From contig JBCBBJ010000013.1 of assembly GCA_038531745.1 (NCBI GenBank), positions 31,954 to 95,953 on the forward strand: a DNA stretch of 64,000 nucleotides. The letters run 5' to 3'. The translations under genes were made by a program, and so were the position numbers. Source of the DNA: CALLPQ01 sp038531745. GTDB taxonomy: Bacteria; Pseudomonadota; Alphaproteobacteria; Caulobacterales; Parvularculaceae. Each line of letters opens with the position of its first letter. Position 1 is the stretch's first letter. Under the pieces are notes generated by a model, which saw only the letters and a list, made by a program, of their open reading frames with translations, was not told where the DNA came from and ran no database searches. This document shows, one piece after another, positions 17,523-27,028 of this stretch.

Positions 17523-20500
17523 TTAGAAAATGAAATCTGAAGCGTCGAGGTCACTGGCACTGACACCGGTGAGGGTAATGCTGTCGGTGCCCACCACAAT
17601 GCGCACGACACCAATGGCATCAACTTGCAAATGATTGGCCATAAGGTCCGCAAAATCAGTAATATCTGAGACGCCCGCGAGATCGATTTTTTCAAGCGCA
17701 TTCAACGCATCAAAATCGCGAATCTCGTCAACACCGAAACCATCGGCAAAGACAAAGAGGTCGGCATTAAACCGGCCCTCCAACACATCATCACCGGCAC
17801 CACCGATCAGCGTATCAAAACCACTAAACCCGATCAGATGGTCATTATCGTCGCCGCCTGATATGACTTCGTTGCCGGATCCACCAAGTAATCGATCATT
17901 ACCCGCATCGCCTGAAATCTGATCATCACCCTTGTCACCGGAAATCCTATCGTCGCCTGCACCGCCACTTAACGTGTCATCACCGGCACCACCGAAAATT
18001 GCATCATTCCCAGCGCCACCTTCGACTAGATCGTTCCCGAAACCTCCAAAAATGTGATCTAGACCATCGTTTCCAAACAAGCGGTCGCTGCCCGAGCCAC
18101 CGGAAAGCAAGTCCGCGTTTGATCCACCCAAGAGCGTATCGTTCCCCTCTCCCCCATTGAGGGTATCAAACCCACTCCCCCCATCGAGAAGATCGTTGCC
18201 GTCACCCCCTAAAATGTCGTCTTGGCCGTTGCCGCCGAAAATGCGGTCATTCTCCGCGTCGCCGTTCAGGGTGTCATTGCCGCCTTCACCGTGGAGGAGA
18301 TCGTTGCCGCCGCCACCAAAAATAATATCGTCGCCGTCACCGCCAAAAGCATGATCGAGGCCAGCACCCCCATCAATGCCGTCGTCACCGTTACCGCCAA
18401 ACAAATTGTCGGCATTGGCACCACCGATAAGCATATCGTTTCCATCGTCGCCGCGCAGGGTGTCAAAACCCGCACCACCGGAAAGCGTATCATCGTCGGC
18501 GCCGCCATTCAGGTCATCGTGGTAGAGGCCACCTGACAATTGGTCCATGCCCGCGCCGCCGAATAGGGTATCGTTCCCCTGATCACCATTGAGGACATCA
18601 TCGCCGATTCCACCGCCGATGAAATCATCACCTTCGCCGCCAGTAAGCGTGTCGTCGCCGGAGAACCCATCAATTATGTCGTCGCCAGCCCCGGCATCGA
18701 CAATCTCATTGCCCGTGGATCCTTCGATCACATCACCAGCGTTGGAGCCAATAATTGCGCCAACCCCAGTGACAATGTCCGCGACCTGCAGGGCACCGGC
18801 AATGCCATTGTGAATCTGACCGTAAGTTGCGCTCTGATTATCTAGTGCGTGCACGAAGTAAACAGTATCACTAAAGCTATCATAGCCGGCGGTCGGAATA
18901 CCAAGGTCATTTGCCGTTTGGCTTCCCACTTCGATGGAACCAATAAAAACACCGGCTTGCGCGTTGGGGCTAACGAGCGGGTTACCGTTAAGGTTACGCG
19001 CGCCAATAACTGCATTTGAAACCCAAGCGGAAAGCGTACTCACCTGGCCGTCCGCAAATTCGACAAATTCTACGCCGACGACAAAGTCGGTGCCATCCAA
19101 GCCAACGATTGTAAAGCCGTTGCCTTGCTCCGAAATTGTGTAATTTTCAATTGAACCACTTAGGCGGACGATATCATCACCGCTGCCACCGTTCAGTGTA
19201 TCATCACCAGCACCGCCAATGAGCGTATCGTCGCCATTACCACCGGCGACAAAATCCTTCCCGTCACCGCCATCGAGGAGATCATCGCCCTCAGCGCCAA
19301 GCAGCCGGTCTGCGCCAGCGCCGGTTGCCACAGTCTCGGCAACTTCCGTACCTTCGAAAAGGTCATCATAGGCTGATCCATTGATGACACCGACCTCGGA
19401 GAAGAGCTCGGCAATACCAGCTGCAGCAATACTGCCAAAATCATGAACCGCCTCATAAGAAGCATTTGGGTTGCCGCGATCAGCCGCATAGTAGAATGCT
19501 GTTTGCGCTGTACGCGGAAGGTTTGGATCAAGCCCCAACTCATCGCCAGTCGTGGTTTCACTATCAATGCCGGCAATCACCAACCCAGCGGTTGAGACAG
19601 TGCTCGGGGTGAATTCGGCACCCCCTAGATAATCAACATTTTCATTGCGACCCGTAACCCACGTATTGACTGTGAGGGTGAGCCCATCGCCAAACTGAAC
19701 GAACTCCACATTGCGGATGAAATCGGTGCCATCAACGCCAACAATCTGAAAGCCGTCCCCGGCCACCTCGATTGCGTAATCATCACGTACACTACTCAAA
19801 ATAAATGTGTCATTGCCCGCGCCGCCATCGACCGAATCGTTCCCGATCCCGGCATTGATCACGTCATTACCGTCACCGCCATTGATGGTGTCAGAGCCGG
19901 TGTCACCGATCAGGGTATCGTCACCCCCGCCAGCATCGAAGCGATCATCGCCATGGCTTAGGTTTACATATTCAGAGATATCGTAGCCGATGAACCAGTC
20001 GTTGAAACCCGAGCCTGTGACCGTGCCCACATTACCGATAAAGGTTGCCTGGCCCGCCACATTATCAATGCCGCTCTGAATTTGTGTGTCCCGGGCCTGA
20101 TCAACAATACCAGGGGCAAGATAATAGATCGCGTCCACCGCGCGCAGTGGAATATCCGTTGCCCCAAGGTCTTGCGCCGTTTGTAGATTGGGGTCGAGGG
20201 CTGAGATCGTAAAACCCACCGAGACAATTTCAGAGACTGCGCGAAAATTGCCGCCGCCATGGAACGTCACATCAAGCGAGGCGCCCGCGAGGAAAGTTTC
20301 CACGAGGATCGCCTCATCATCGCTAAAGCTGATGATTTCCACGTCGCTTAGAAAATCAGTCCCATCGATCCCGGTAATTTCGACGCCGCCATTCACCGCA
20401 GAGATCGTATAATCAGCACGCGTCCCGTTAAAAACCGCTGTATCAGTTCCGGCGCCGCCGCCGATGCCATCATTACCAGCACCACCAACCAGTATGTCGT

Positions 20501-22547
20501 CACCGTCTTCGCCCGCGAGAAAATCACGATTAGAACTCCCGATTACGGTATCATCGCCGTCCGTGGCGCTGATATTCGTGCCATGCTGAAATGCGCTTAA
20601 GTCACGACCCTGATTGATTGTGCCATAAGTGGCCGCACCATTTACGTTATAATCATTGTAGTAATTAAAAACCGCCGTCTGATCATTCAGGTTTTGAAGC
20701 GTCCCAAAAGAGCCGAATTGCGATTGCTGGGCGACACCCACAAAATCATTGGCTAGTGTTCCGCCAGCAGCACGGAAAACATCAACCGATTGCGCATAAA
20801 TTTGCGTAATCGCATCACTATCATTGACGGCGTTGATGAATTCCTGCAGCTCTTCATTAGCGAAAAGCGATGGATCGGTTAAGAAATGTGAGCCGCCTTC
20901 ATATTGTATAAGCTCAAGACCAAACGCGGCTGCAATAGACTGGTTCGCCGCAAAAGCGGTTTGTAATTCGGCAATGGAAAAACTCCGCGGGATCGCGGCG
21001 ATTTCGCCATTATCAAACGCTTCCTGAAAATGCGCTTGAACAAGGGAGCCGTCTTGCAGATCGGTAATTACCTGCTCAATGAAGTACTCATATTTATTGC
21101 TGGTCTCGCCGCGGGCAAACCGCGCGTTCGACTCGTCGACCCATGATTGCACAACCGCTAGAATACTTGGATATTCTTCCGACCCTAAACCCACCGTCTG
21201 GCCAAAATAGCCCGTCACTGCCAGGCTATCAAATAAATCGTCAACCGACTGGGTGGGATCAGTTTCATTGATAAAACGCTGCACCCCAAGAATGGCCTGA
21301 TCAGCAACGCCGGTGTTAAATGTTTGTGTTGCCAACACATTATGCACGCGGGCGTCTGCTTCGTCGCCGAAGACATCATCAATGATCGACTGTATTTCGG
21401 CTGCGCGGTAGCCATAATAGATATTGACAGGGAAATCGCCATACTCGTCGCCGAAAGCGTCCCGACCCCGATCATTCAGATACCCAAATTGCTCAAATTG
21501 TGCGTTCCAGGTCTCGTTGGAAAATTCAAAATGCGCCACAAGACCGGGATCAAGATTATCGCGGACCATTTCTGCAAATTGGCGTACAAAGTCGTCCGTC
21601 GCTTGATGAGGAATGTTGAACCAGGGATCAGCACCGATCTGGTTGGCAAGGGCAATCATTGCCTGTAGCGGAACACCAGAAGGAACCGGTGATGGCAGGA
21701 GTTCCGGCGGCACATCAATGAGGATCTCGCCGGTATCTCCATCGCGAAACGGCTCGCCCGTTTGCGGATCAACATAGATGAGCGTGTATGGCCCACGGGT
21801 TAGACCAGCAATGGTCTCCGCTGTTAGTTCGGGTACGTCCTTTGCAAAAACATACTCATAGGCCTGGTTTGCCGGGATGCCGAAAAATTGGGATTCGAGC
21901 GTTGCAATATCATCAAAATTTATATGATTGGAATGGTTCGTCTCCATCCAATCCATAAATCGGATCGTTCGGTGGTCATCAAACAGCTCAATGAAATCCG
22001 GGTTAAAAAGCGCTCCGGCGTCATAAAGCCCCTCATGCTCCTCACGAACGAGCGCAAAGTCACGCAAATGGTCACCATCCGTGGTGCCCTCAATAATGAG
22101 GCCAAACGGGCTGCCATCAATCAGGTCTAAGACAAGGCGTCCGGGCGCTGATTCCTCTTCCACGGAATTGGCGCCGACGATGCGAAAATCACCTTCGCCT
22201 TCATAAAGCAGAACGTAACGCCCGCCCGTTTGGGCCTCTTCAGTAACGCCATTGAGGAAAAATATGCTTGCCGAAGCCCCGTCGGGCAAATTTGCCACAT
22301 TACCGTTCTGATCTAAAAATCCGGCATGCCATGCTTCAGAATAATCATAAGTGGTAACTGTACCATCAGCGTTGGTCACATTAATGGACCATGCGCCATC
22401 ATTGGTGTGACGATCACCACCCTGATGAAACAGATTGATGAAGGGCAATTCGGTGGAATAAAACGCGATGTCGCTTAACCCGACGGCAAGGGACGGGTCG
22501 TTTGCCCCAAACGATCGGTTCGCTTCGGCTAGCAAAGCACTACTCAT
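17523..22547 (-). CDS. Giant RTX protein with glycoside-hydrolase-like N-terminus
   Basis: 1674 residues, acidic. Residues 1-590 form a TIM-barrel-like domain of an uncharacterised GH-A-clan type: RFMDWMETN (197-203), GADPWFNIPHQ (305-315), FSNETWN with a candidate acid/base Glu345, and QYEGGSH with a candidate nucleophile Glu550. Residues 703-1290 hold three related modules of about 211 residues, each opening DYxI...DGTDF...VExxxFxDG. Calcium-binding GGxGxDxxx nonapeptides occur between modules and continuously at 1287-1590. There is no Sec signal; the C-terminus ends DASDFIF, the hydrophobic tail usual for type I secretion. No secretion ABC transporter is in the window. AAGGGG at 22555-22560 supports the ATG. 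Likely a secreted or surface polysaccharide-degrading protein (inference). Confidence 0.85.
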   Translation of the reverse strand: MSSALLAEANRSFGANDPSLAVGLSDIAFYSTELPFINLFHQGGDRHTNDGAWSINVTNADGTVTTYDYSEAWHAGFLDQNGNVANLPDGASASIFFLNGVTEEAQTGGRYVLLYEGEGDFRIVGANSVEEESAPGRLVLDLIDGSPFGLIIEGTTDGDHLRDFALVREEHEGLYDAGALFNPDFIELFDDHRTIRFMDWMETNHSNHINFDDIATLESQFFGIPANQAYEYVFAKDVPELTAETIAGLTRGPYTLIYVDPQTGEPFRDGDTGEILIDVPPELLPSPVPSGVPLQAMIALANQIGADPWFNIPHQATDDFVRQFAEMVRDNLDPGLVAHFEFSNETWNAQFEQFGYLNDRGRDAFGDEYGDFPVNIYYGYRAAEIQSIIDDVFGDEADARVHNVLATQTFNTGVADQAILGVQRFINETDPTQSVDDLFDSLAVTGYFGQTVGLGSEEYPSILAVVQSWVDESNARFARGETSNKYEYFIEQVITDLQDGSLVQAHFQEAFDNGEIAAIPRSFSIAELQTAFAANQSIAAAFGLELIQYEGGSHFLTDPSLFANEELQEFINAVNDSDAITQIYAQSVDVFRAAGGTLANDFVGVAQQSQFGSFGTLQNLNDQTAVFNYYNDYNVNGAATYGTINQGRDLSAFQHGTNISATDGDDTVIGSSNRDFLAGEDGDDILVGGAGNDGIGGGAGTDTAVFNGTRADYTISAVNGGVEITGIDGTDFLSDVEIISFSDDEAILVETFLAGASLDVTFHGGGNFRAVSEIVSVGFTISALDPNLQTAQDLGATDIPLRAVDAIYYLAPGIVDQARDTQIQSGIDNVAGQATFIGNVGTVTGSGFNDWFIGYDISEYVNLSHGDDRFDAGGGDDTLIGDTGSDTINGGDGNDVINAGIGNDSVDGGAGNDTFILSSVRDDYAIEVAGDGFQIVGVDGTDFIRNVEFVQFGDGLTLTVNTWVTGRNENVDYLGGAEFTPSTVSTAGLVIAGIDSETTTGDELGLDPNLPRTAQTAFYYAADRGNPNASYEAVHDFGSIAAAGIAELFSEVGVINGSAYDDLFEGTEVAETVATGAGADRLLGAEGDDLLDGGDGKDFVAGGNGDDTLIGGAGDDTLNGGSGDDIVRLSGSIENYTISEQGNGFTIVGLDGTDFVVGVEFVEFADGQVSTLSAWVSNAVIGARNLNGNPLVSPNAQAGVFIGSIEVGSQTANDLGIPTAGYDSFSDTVYFVHALDNQSATYGQIHNGIAGALQVADIVTGVGAIIGSNAGDVIEGSTGNEIVDAGAGDDIIDGFSGDDTLTGGEGDDFIGGGIGDDVLNGDQGNDTLFGGAGMDQLSGGLYHDDLNGGADDDTLSGGAGFDTLRGDDGNDMLIGGANADNLFGGNGDDGIDGGAGLDHAFGGDGDDIIFGGGGNDLLHGEGGNDTLNGDAENDRIFGGNGQDDILGGDGNDLLDGGSGFDTLNGGEGNDTLLGGSNADLLSGGSGSDRLFGNDGLDHIFGGFGNDLVEGGAGNDAIFGGAGDDTLSGGAGDDRISGDKGDDQISGDAGNDRLLGGSGNEVISGGDDNDHLIGFSGFDTLIGGAGDDVLEGRFNADLFVFADGFGVDEIRDFDALNALEKIDLAGVSDITDFADLMANHLQVDAIGVVRIVVGTDSITLTGVSASDLDASDFIF

Positions 22548-23226
22548 TCATCAGCCCCTTAGTACGCTACTGGACTCTGCGCACCATCACAGGTTGCACA
22601 GCTTTACATGTGCGCCTGCAAAATCGTTCCAAGATTGGAGCTGGACACCACACCCAACCCCTCAACCCATACCCCAGAAAGGAAGTGGCAACTGCCGGGT
22701 CCTGACTGACATACCGATACCTTAGAAAGCCTCTGCTCATTTGCAAGCGCGAAAAAGCTTAGAACACAAAGGCCACCGCGCGCTTAATGAGTTGTTTGCA
22801 ATTGAAAATAGCATTTACCCCGGTTGGTTGTGCGATACCGGTTAAATTCAGGACAGGTGCCCAACGGGGACTTTGCATTATAGAAAGAGGGTTTTCTGAG
22901 AAAAATCATGGGCTTGAGCGTTTCTCTCAAATTTCCATAGCAAGATTTACCGATAGCAAACTCTATCCGCATGGGGATTGCTGGTTCGAAACGAAGCACT
23001 CTTAACCGTTCAGCCACCACCGATCCGATGTCTGGCGATCAATGAGCCTTAATTGCCAGTAAATCGTAACCATGAAACCGGCGGAAAAGACCGCGTCACA
23101 ATGATGTTAGGGCAAAAATTATTTTGAAAAATTGAGAAAAATACGTCCGGCTACTCGCCCGCATCGTTGCGAATCTCTTTCTATCTTTTAGCCCGCCACT
23201 GCTTAAACCGTGCCAGAGACCCCCTT
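22548..23226. other. 679-base gene-free divergent region
   Basis: No credible gene is seen. The region is clearly richer in A and T than its neighbours. It must hold the promoters of the RTX gene (leftward) and radA (rightward). Visible marks: a perfect odd palindrome TTTTCT-G-AGAAAA at 22892-22904, a small hairpin TTGAG/CTCAA at 22914-22928, and a near-match to a CtrA box (TTAA-N7-TAAA) at 23049-23063. A stretch near 22980-23030 on the minus strand looks faintly like a tRNA D-arm but does not complete a cloverleaf. Confidence 0.5.
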
Positions 23227-24654
23227 ATGGTAAAATCCGCCGTTCAGTATGTGTGCCAGAATTGCGCTGCAGTGAGTGCCAAATGGGCTGGGCGGTGTGA
23301 CCAGTGCGGCGAATGGAACACGCTCACCGAAGAGGTGGCTGAGGCCGGGCCGCCTGGCTCTCTTTCCGCCGGCCCCAAGGGCGGCGCTTCGGCGCGGCCA
23401 GCCCCGGTCGCTTTTACCGACCTGGCCAGTGATGAGGCGAATGTACCCCGCCTTGTCACGGGTTCTGCAGAATTTGACCGGGTCGTGGGGGGCGGTCTGG
23501 TGCCGGGTTCTGCAACCTTGTTGGGCGGCGATCCTGGGGTGGGCAAATCAACCCTCCTCCTCCAAATCGCGGCGGCATTATCCATGAAGGGGCACGAGGT
23601 TGCCTATATTTCCGGTGAAGAAGCCACCGCACAAATCAGGCTTAGGGCCCACCGGCTTGGACTTTCTGACAAGCCAGTCAAACTCGCGTCAGCTACGGCC
23701 TTGCGGGATATCATCGCTTCCCTGAAGGCGGAAAAGCCCGATGTGGTGATTATTGATTCAATCCAGACCGTCTGGTCCGACGCGGTGCCTGGCACGCCGG
23801 GTTCCGTCACCCAAATGCGCACCTGCAGCCAAGATTTGATCCGCTACGCGAAACAGTCGGGCGCGGTCATGATCCTGGTGGGCCACGTGACCAAGGATGG
23901 GCAAATCGCTGGCCCGCGCGTGGTTGAGCATATGGTCGACGCGGTCATGTATTTTGAAGCAGAGACAGGCCGGGATTTTCGGTTGTTAAGAGCGGTGAAA
24001 AACCGGTTCGGCGCAGCGCAGGAAATTGGCGTTTTCGAAATGACCGGCGCGGGTCTGCGCCAAGTTGCCAACCCATCGGCCCTTTTTCTGGCAGGACGCG
24101 GCCAGGAGGGTTCCGGCAGTGCGATCTTCGCCGGGATCGAAGGGACCCGCCCCCTGCTGGTTGAATTTCAGGCGCTTGTCTCCCCTTCAACCCTGGCCGC
24201 ACCGCGGCGAGCCGTGGTGGGCTGGGACAGTGCCCGGCTTTCCATGCTGCTGGCGGTGCTTGATACCCGCTGCGGATTATCCTTCGGCCGCCATGATGTG
24301 TTTTTAAATGTGGCGGGCGGCATGCGTATCAGCGAACCGGCCGCTGATCTGGCCGCGGCTGCGGCACTTACCAGTTCGCTCTTTGATGCCGATTTGCCCG
24401 CCGATCAGGTTATTTTTGGCGAGGTTGCTTTGTCAGGCCAGATCCGCCCGGTCAGCCAGGCCGATGCCCGCTTACAGGAAGCGGCAAAGCTCGGCTTCTC
24501 AAGCGCCCTCACCCCGCGCAGTCCGGCCAAAGCCCTAACCAAAAAAATTTCCGGCGCACCGTCCGGGCCTGTCAGCAATCCTAATACCAAATTGACGCTC
24601 CACGATCTTGGCTCCCTGGGTGATCTTGTGCGCACCGTCAAAGGCACGGGGTAA
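23227..24654 (+). CDS. radA: DNA repair protein RadA (Sms)
   Basis: 475 residues. RadA is a DnaB-like helicase that helps extend recombination intermediates. The N-terminal C4 zinc finger (Cys10, 13, 24, 27), the Walker A GGDPGVGKST, the KNRFG motif in AVKNRFGAAQEIGVF and the C-terminal Lon-like domain (about 300-475) are all present. ATG 23227 gives the canonical start; the frame extends to 23167 but those residues do not resemble the family. In many alphaproteobacteria radA is followed by cvpA and purF, as it is here. Confidence 0.97.
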   Translation: MVKSAVQYVCQNCAAVSAKWAGRCDQCGEWNTLTEEVAEAGPPGSLSAGPKGGASARPAPVAFTDLASDEANVPRLVTGSAEFDRVVGGGLVPGSATLLGGDPGVGKSTLLLQIAAALSMKGHEVAYISGEEATAQIRLRAHRLGLSDKPVKLASATALRDIIASLKAEKPDVVIIDSIQTVWSDAVPGTPGSVTQMRTCSQDLIRYAKQSGAVMILVGHVTKDGQIAGPRVVEHMVDAVMYFEAETGRDFRLLRAVKNRFGAAQEIGVFEMTGAGLRQVANPSALFLAGRGQEGSGSAIFAGIEGTRPLLVEFQALVSPSTLAAPRRAVVGWDSARLSMLLAVLDTRCGLSFGRHDVFLNVAGGMRISEPAADLAAAAALTSSLFDADLPADQVIFGEVALSGQIRPVSQADARLQEAAKLGFSSALTPRSPAKALTKKISGAPSGPVSNPNTKLTLHDLGSLGDLVRTVKGTG

Positions 24655-24781
24655 GCCCGCGCACCACCCGATCGCAACAAAAGCGAATTATCGCCGCGCA
24701 ACCGGCGATATCCATTGGTATTTTGATCAAATTCGTGGAAGGAACACTCAAGAAATTTCCGCCTGCGCACCCGGTAATGTG

Positions 24782-25444
24782 ATGACTGTGTTTGATGGCC
24801 TCGTAATTCTCATCCTTCTCCTATCTGTGGGGCTTGCGGTGGTGCGCGGGGCGCTCCTTGAGTTGGGCACCCTTGTGGTATTGGGCATCGCCTGGCTTGC
24901 CGCAGTACAGTTTGCCCCCGCCCTTATCGGCGCAAGCGGCAAGGAAAGCTCTCTTGTCACAGTGCTCGGCGCTTATGCTTTGCTCATGGGGCTGGTTTTC
25001 ATTGTTCTTTACACGGCCTGTCATATTCTTTTGGGCCGCGCGAACCTGTCGGGCCGTGCGCAATTGGTAAACCGCATTGCTGGCGGCGTTTTTGGCTTTT
25101 TGCGCGGCTACGCGGTCATCGGGCTCGGCTTTCTTGCCTATGGCTATTATCTTGATGAAGACAGTCAACATGAAAGCGTCCGCAAAGCTATGACACGCCC
25201 CCTTGCCGCATCGGGAGCGCAGTTTTTTCAACAGTTTATTCCGCCCTCCACGCAATTTGAGCCGGAGGGAACTGATGGCGTCACGTCTAGCAACACCGGG
25301 GCCACAAAATCCAACACGACCGATGCTGCGAGTGACGGGTACGCACGCCGCGACCGGGCTGGTTTTTCTGAAGTTATCACCACCGTAACAACCAGCGATG
25401 GCGATATCGTCCGCCCCCAGACAGAGGATCCGGGCCGTGACTAA
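24782..25444 (+). CDS. cvpA: CvpA family inner-membrane protein
   Basis: 220 residues with four hydrophobic helices in the first 150 (starting MTVFDGLVILILLLSVGLA, which is the family's conserved opening) and a polar, Ser/Thr-rich tail of about 70 residues. CvpA proteins are needed for colicin V export in E. coli and affect envelope stress tolerance; the biochemical role is unresolved. ATG 24782 was chosen over upstream in-frame codons, which lie inside radA. The end overlaps the GTG start of purF by 8 bases, the usual cvpA-purF coupling. Confidence 0.88.
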   Translation: MTVFDGLVILILLLSVGLAVVRGALLELGTLVVLGIAWLAAVQFAPALIGASGKESSLVTVLGAYALLMGLVFIVLYTACHILLGRANLSGRAQLVNRIAGGVFGFLRGYAVIGLGFLAYGYYLDEDSQHESVRKAMTRPLAASGAQFFQQFIPPSTQFEPEGTDGVTSSNTGATKSNTTDAASDGYARRDRAGFSEVITTVTTSDGDIVRPQTEDPGRD

Positions 25445-27023
25445 AGACCCCGTCCTGAACGACCCGATTTCGCCTACCCTATCAAAGACGGCAAATTGGC
25501 TGCGTACTCAAAGAGACGCTCGCCGCGCCCGGCAAAGCCGGACACAATCAACACTGGGCCCCCACGCCGTGGAACCGGCGCCACGCCTGCACGAAGAATG
25601 TGGTGTGTTTGGCATTATCGGGACCAAAGATGCCGCCGCCCTTGCCGCTTTGGGTATCCACGCCCTGCAACATCGCGGTCAGGAAGCGGCCGGCCTGACG
25701 AGCTATGATGGCAAGCGCTTTCATTCAGAAAGGGAACTTGGTCTGGTGGCGGATCATTTTTCCGATGCGCCGCGTTTGGCCCGTTTGCGCGGTCAATGTG
25801 TCATCGGGCACACCCGCTATTCAACGCAAGGCGAAACGGTCTTGCGCAATGTGCAGCCGCTTTACGCAGACCTGGAAAATGGTGGCATCGCCATCGCCCA
25901 TAATGGCAACCTGACCAACGCGCGCACCTTGCGGTCGCATCTGGTGCGACGCGGCTGTATCTTTCAGTCCACGTCGGATTCTGAGTTATTCTTACAACTC
26001 ACCGCCCGCTCACAACATCTTTCCATTGTTGATAAGCTGATCGATAGCCTTAAGCAGGTTGAGGGTGCCTATGCGCTTACAGTCCTCACGACGGAAGCGT
26101 TGATCGGTGCGCGGGATCCCGTGGGGATCAGGCCCCTGGTGCTGGGGACCTTAAACGGCGCCCATATTTTTGCGTCTGAAACCTCTGCCCTCGACCTTAT
26201 CGGCGCGAAGTTTTTGCGAGATGTGCGGCCCGGCGAAATTGTTATCTGTCACCAGACTGGCGAGGTGGAAAGCCGCAACTTCATGCCCGCCAACAAAAAG
26301 GCGCGGCCTTGTATTTTTGAGTTGATCTATTTTGCGCGCCCTGATTCCGTCATTGATGGCAAAAGCGTTTATCAGGTACGCAAAAAACTTGGCAAAGTGC
26401 TCGCGCGCGAAGCGCCGTGCGACGCCGATTTGGTGGCCCCTATTCCGGACTCCGGGGTGCCAGCCGCCATCGGCTATGCCCGCCAGGCAGACCTGCCCTA
26501 TGAAATGGCGTTGATCCGCAGTCACTTTGTGGGTCGCACGTTCATCGAACCGCAACAAAAAATCCGCGAGGCGGGGGTGGCGCGCAAGCACGCCCCCAAC
26601 AAAACGATCATTGAAGGCAAGGATGTGGTGCTGATCGATGATTCCGTCGTTCGCGGGACGACGTCTCGCAAAATTGTCGCCATGATGCGCAATGCCGGTG
26701 CGCGCAAGGTCCATATGCGCGTTGCGTGTCCGCCAATCATCCACCCTGATTTTTATGGCATCAACACGCCATCCCACGACGAGTTGCTCGCCCATAATCG
26801 CGACGTTGACGAGATGTGTGAGATGATCGGCGCAGACAGCCTCGCCTTTTTATCCGTGGACGGCCTTTATAAGGCGATGGGTAAGGGCCCGCGCGATGAG
26901 GCGGCACCTGCCTTTACTGATCATTGCTTTACCGGGGATTATCCGACCCGTCTGATCGACAAACTCGAGGCCAGCAAAGATGCCCGTGACATGCAATTGT
27001 CACTGCTGGCTGAGGGACAATAG
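25437..27023 (+). CDS. purF: Amidophosphoribosyltransferase
   Basis: 528 residues from GTG 25437, which has AGAGGA upstream; ATG 25398 lies deeper in cvpA and lacks a ribosome site. The enzyme makes phosphoribosylamine from PRPP and glutamine, the first step of purine synthesis. The catalytic cysteine is in EECGVFGI, and LIDDSVVRGTTSRKIV is the PRPP-binding loop. The cysteine sits about 55 residues from the start, a long Arg-rich leader compared with the roughly 10-20 residue propeptide usual in the family; it must be removed for activity if this start is right. Confidence 0.95.
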   Translation: MTKDPVLNDPISPTLSKTANWLRTQRDARRARQSRTQSTLGPHAVEPAPRLHEECGVFGIIGTKDAAALAALGIHALQHRGQEAAGLTSYDGKRFHSERELGLVADHFSDAPRLARLRGQCVIGHTRYSTQGETVLRNVQPLYADLENGGIAIAHNGNLTNARTLRSHLVRRGCIFQSTSDSELFLQLTARSQHLSIVDKLIDSLKQVEGAYALTVLTTEALIGARDPVGIRPLVLGTLNGAHIFASETSALDLIGAKFLRDVRPGEIVICHQTGEVESRNFMPANKKARPCIFELIYFARPDSVIDGKSVYQVRKKLGKVLAREAPCDADLVAPIPDSGVPAAIGYARQADLPYEMALIRSHFVGRTFIEPQQKIREAGVARKHAPNKTIIEGKDVVLIDDSVVRGTTSRKIVAMMRNAGARKVHMRVACPPIIHPDFYGINTPSHDELLAHNRDVDEMCEMIGADSLAFLSVDGLYKAMGKGPRDEAAPAFTDHCFTGDYPTRLIDKLEASKDARDMQLSLLAEGQ

Positions 27024-27028
27024 ACACC

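Noticed and set aside
17540..18700. Regularly spaced short repeats that might suggest a CRISPR array
   Set aside because: The period is 27 bases in frame with GGxGxDxxx nonapeptides of the RTX gene; the sequences vary by codon and have no spacers.
22940..23035. tRNA-like stretch on the minus strand (GGTGGCTGAACGGTTAAGAG)
   Set aside because: A D-arm-like segment is present, but no anticodon stem, T-arm or acceptor pairing could be completed.
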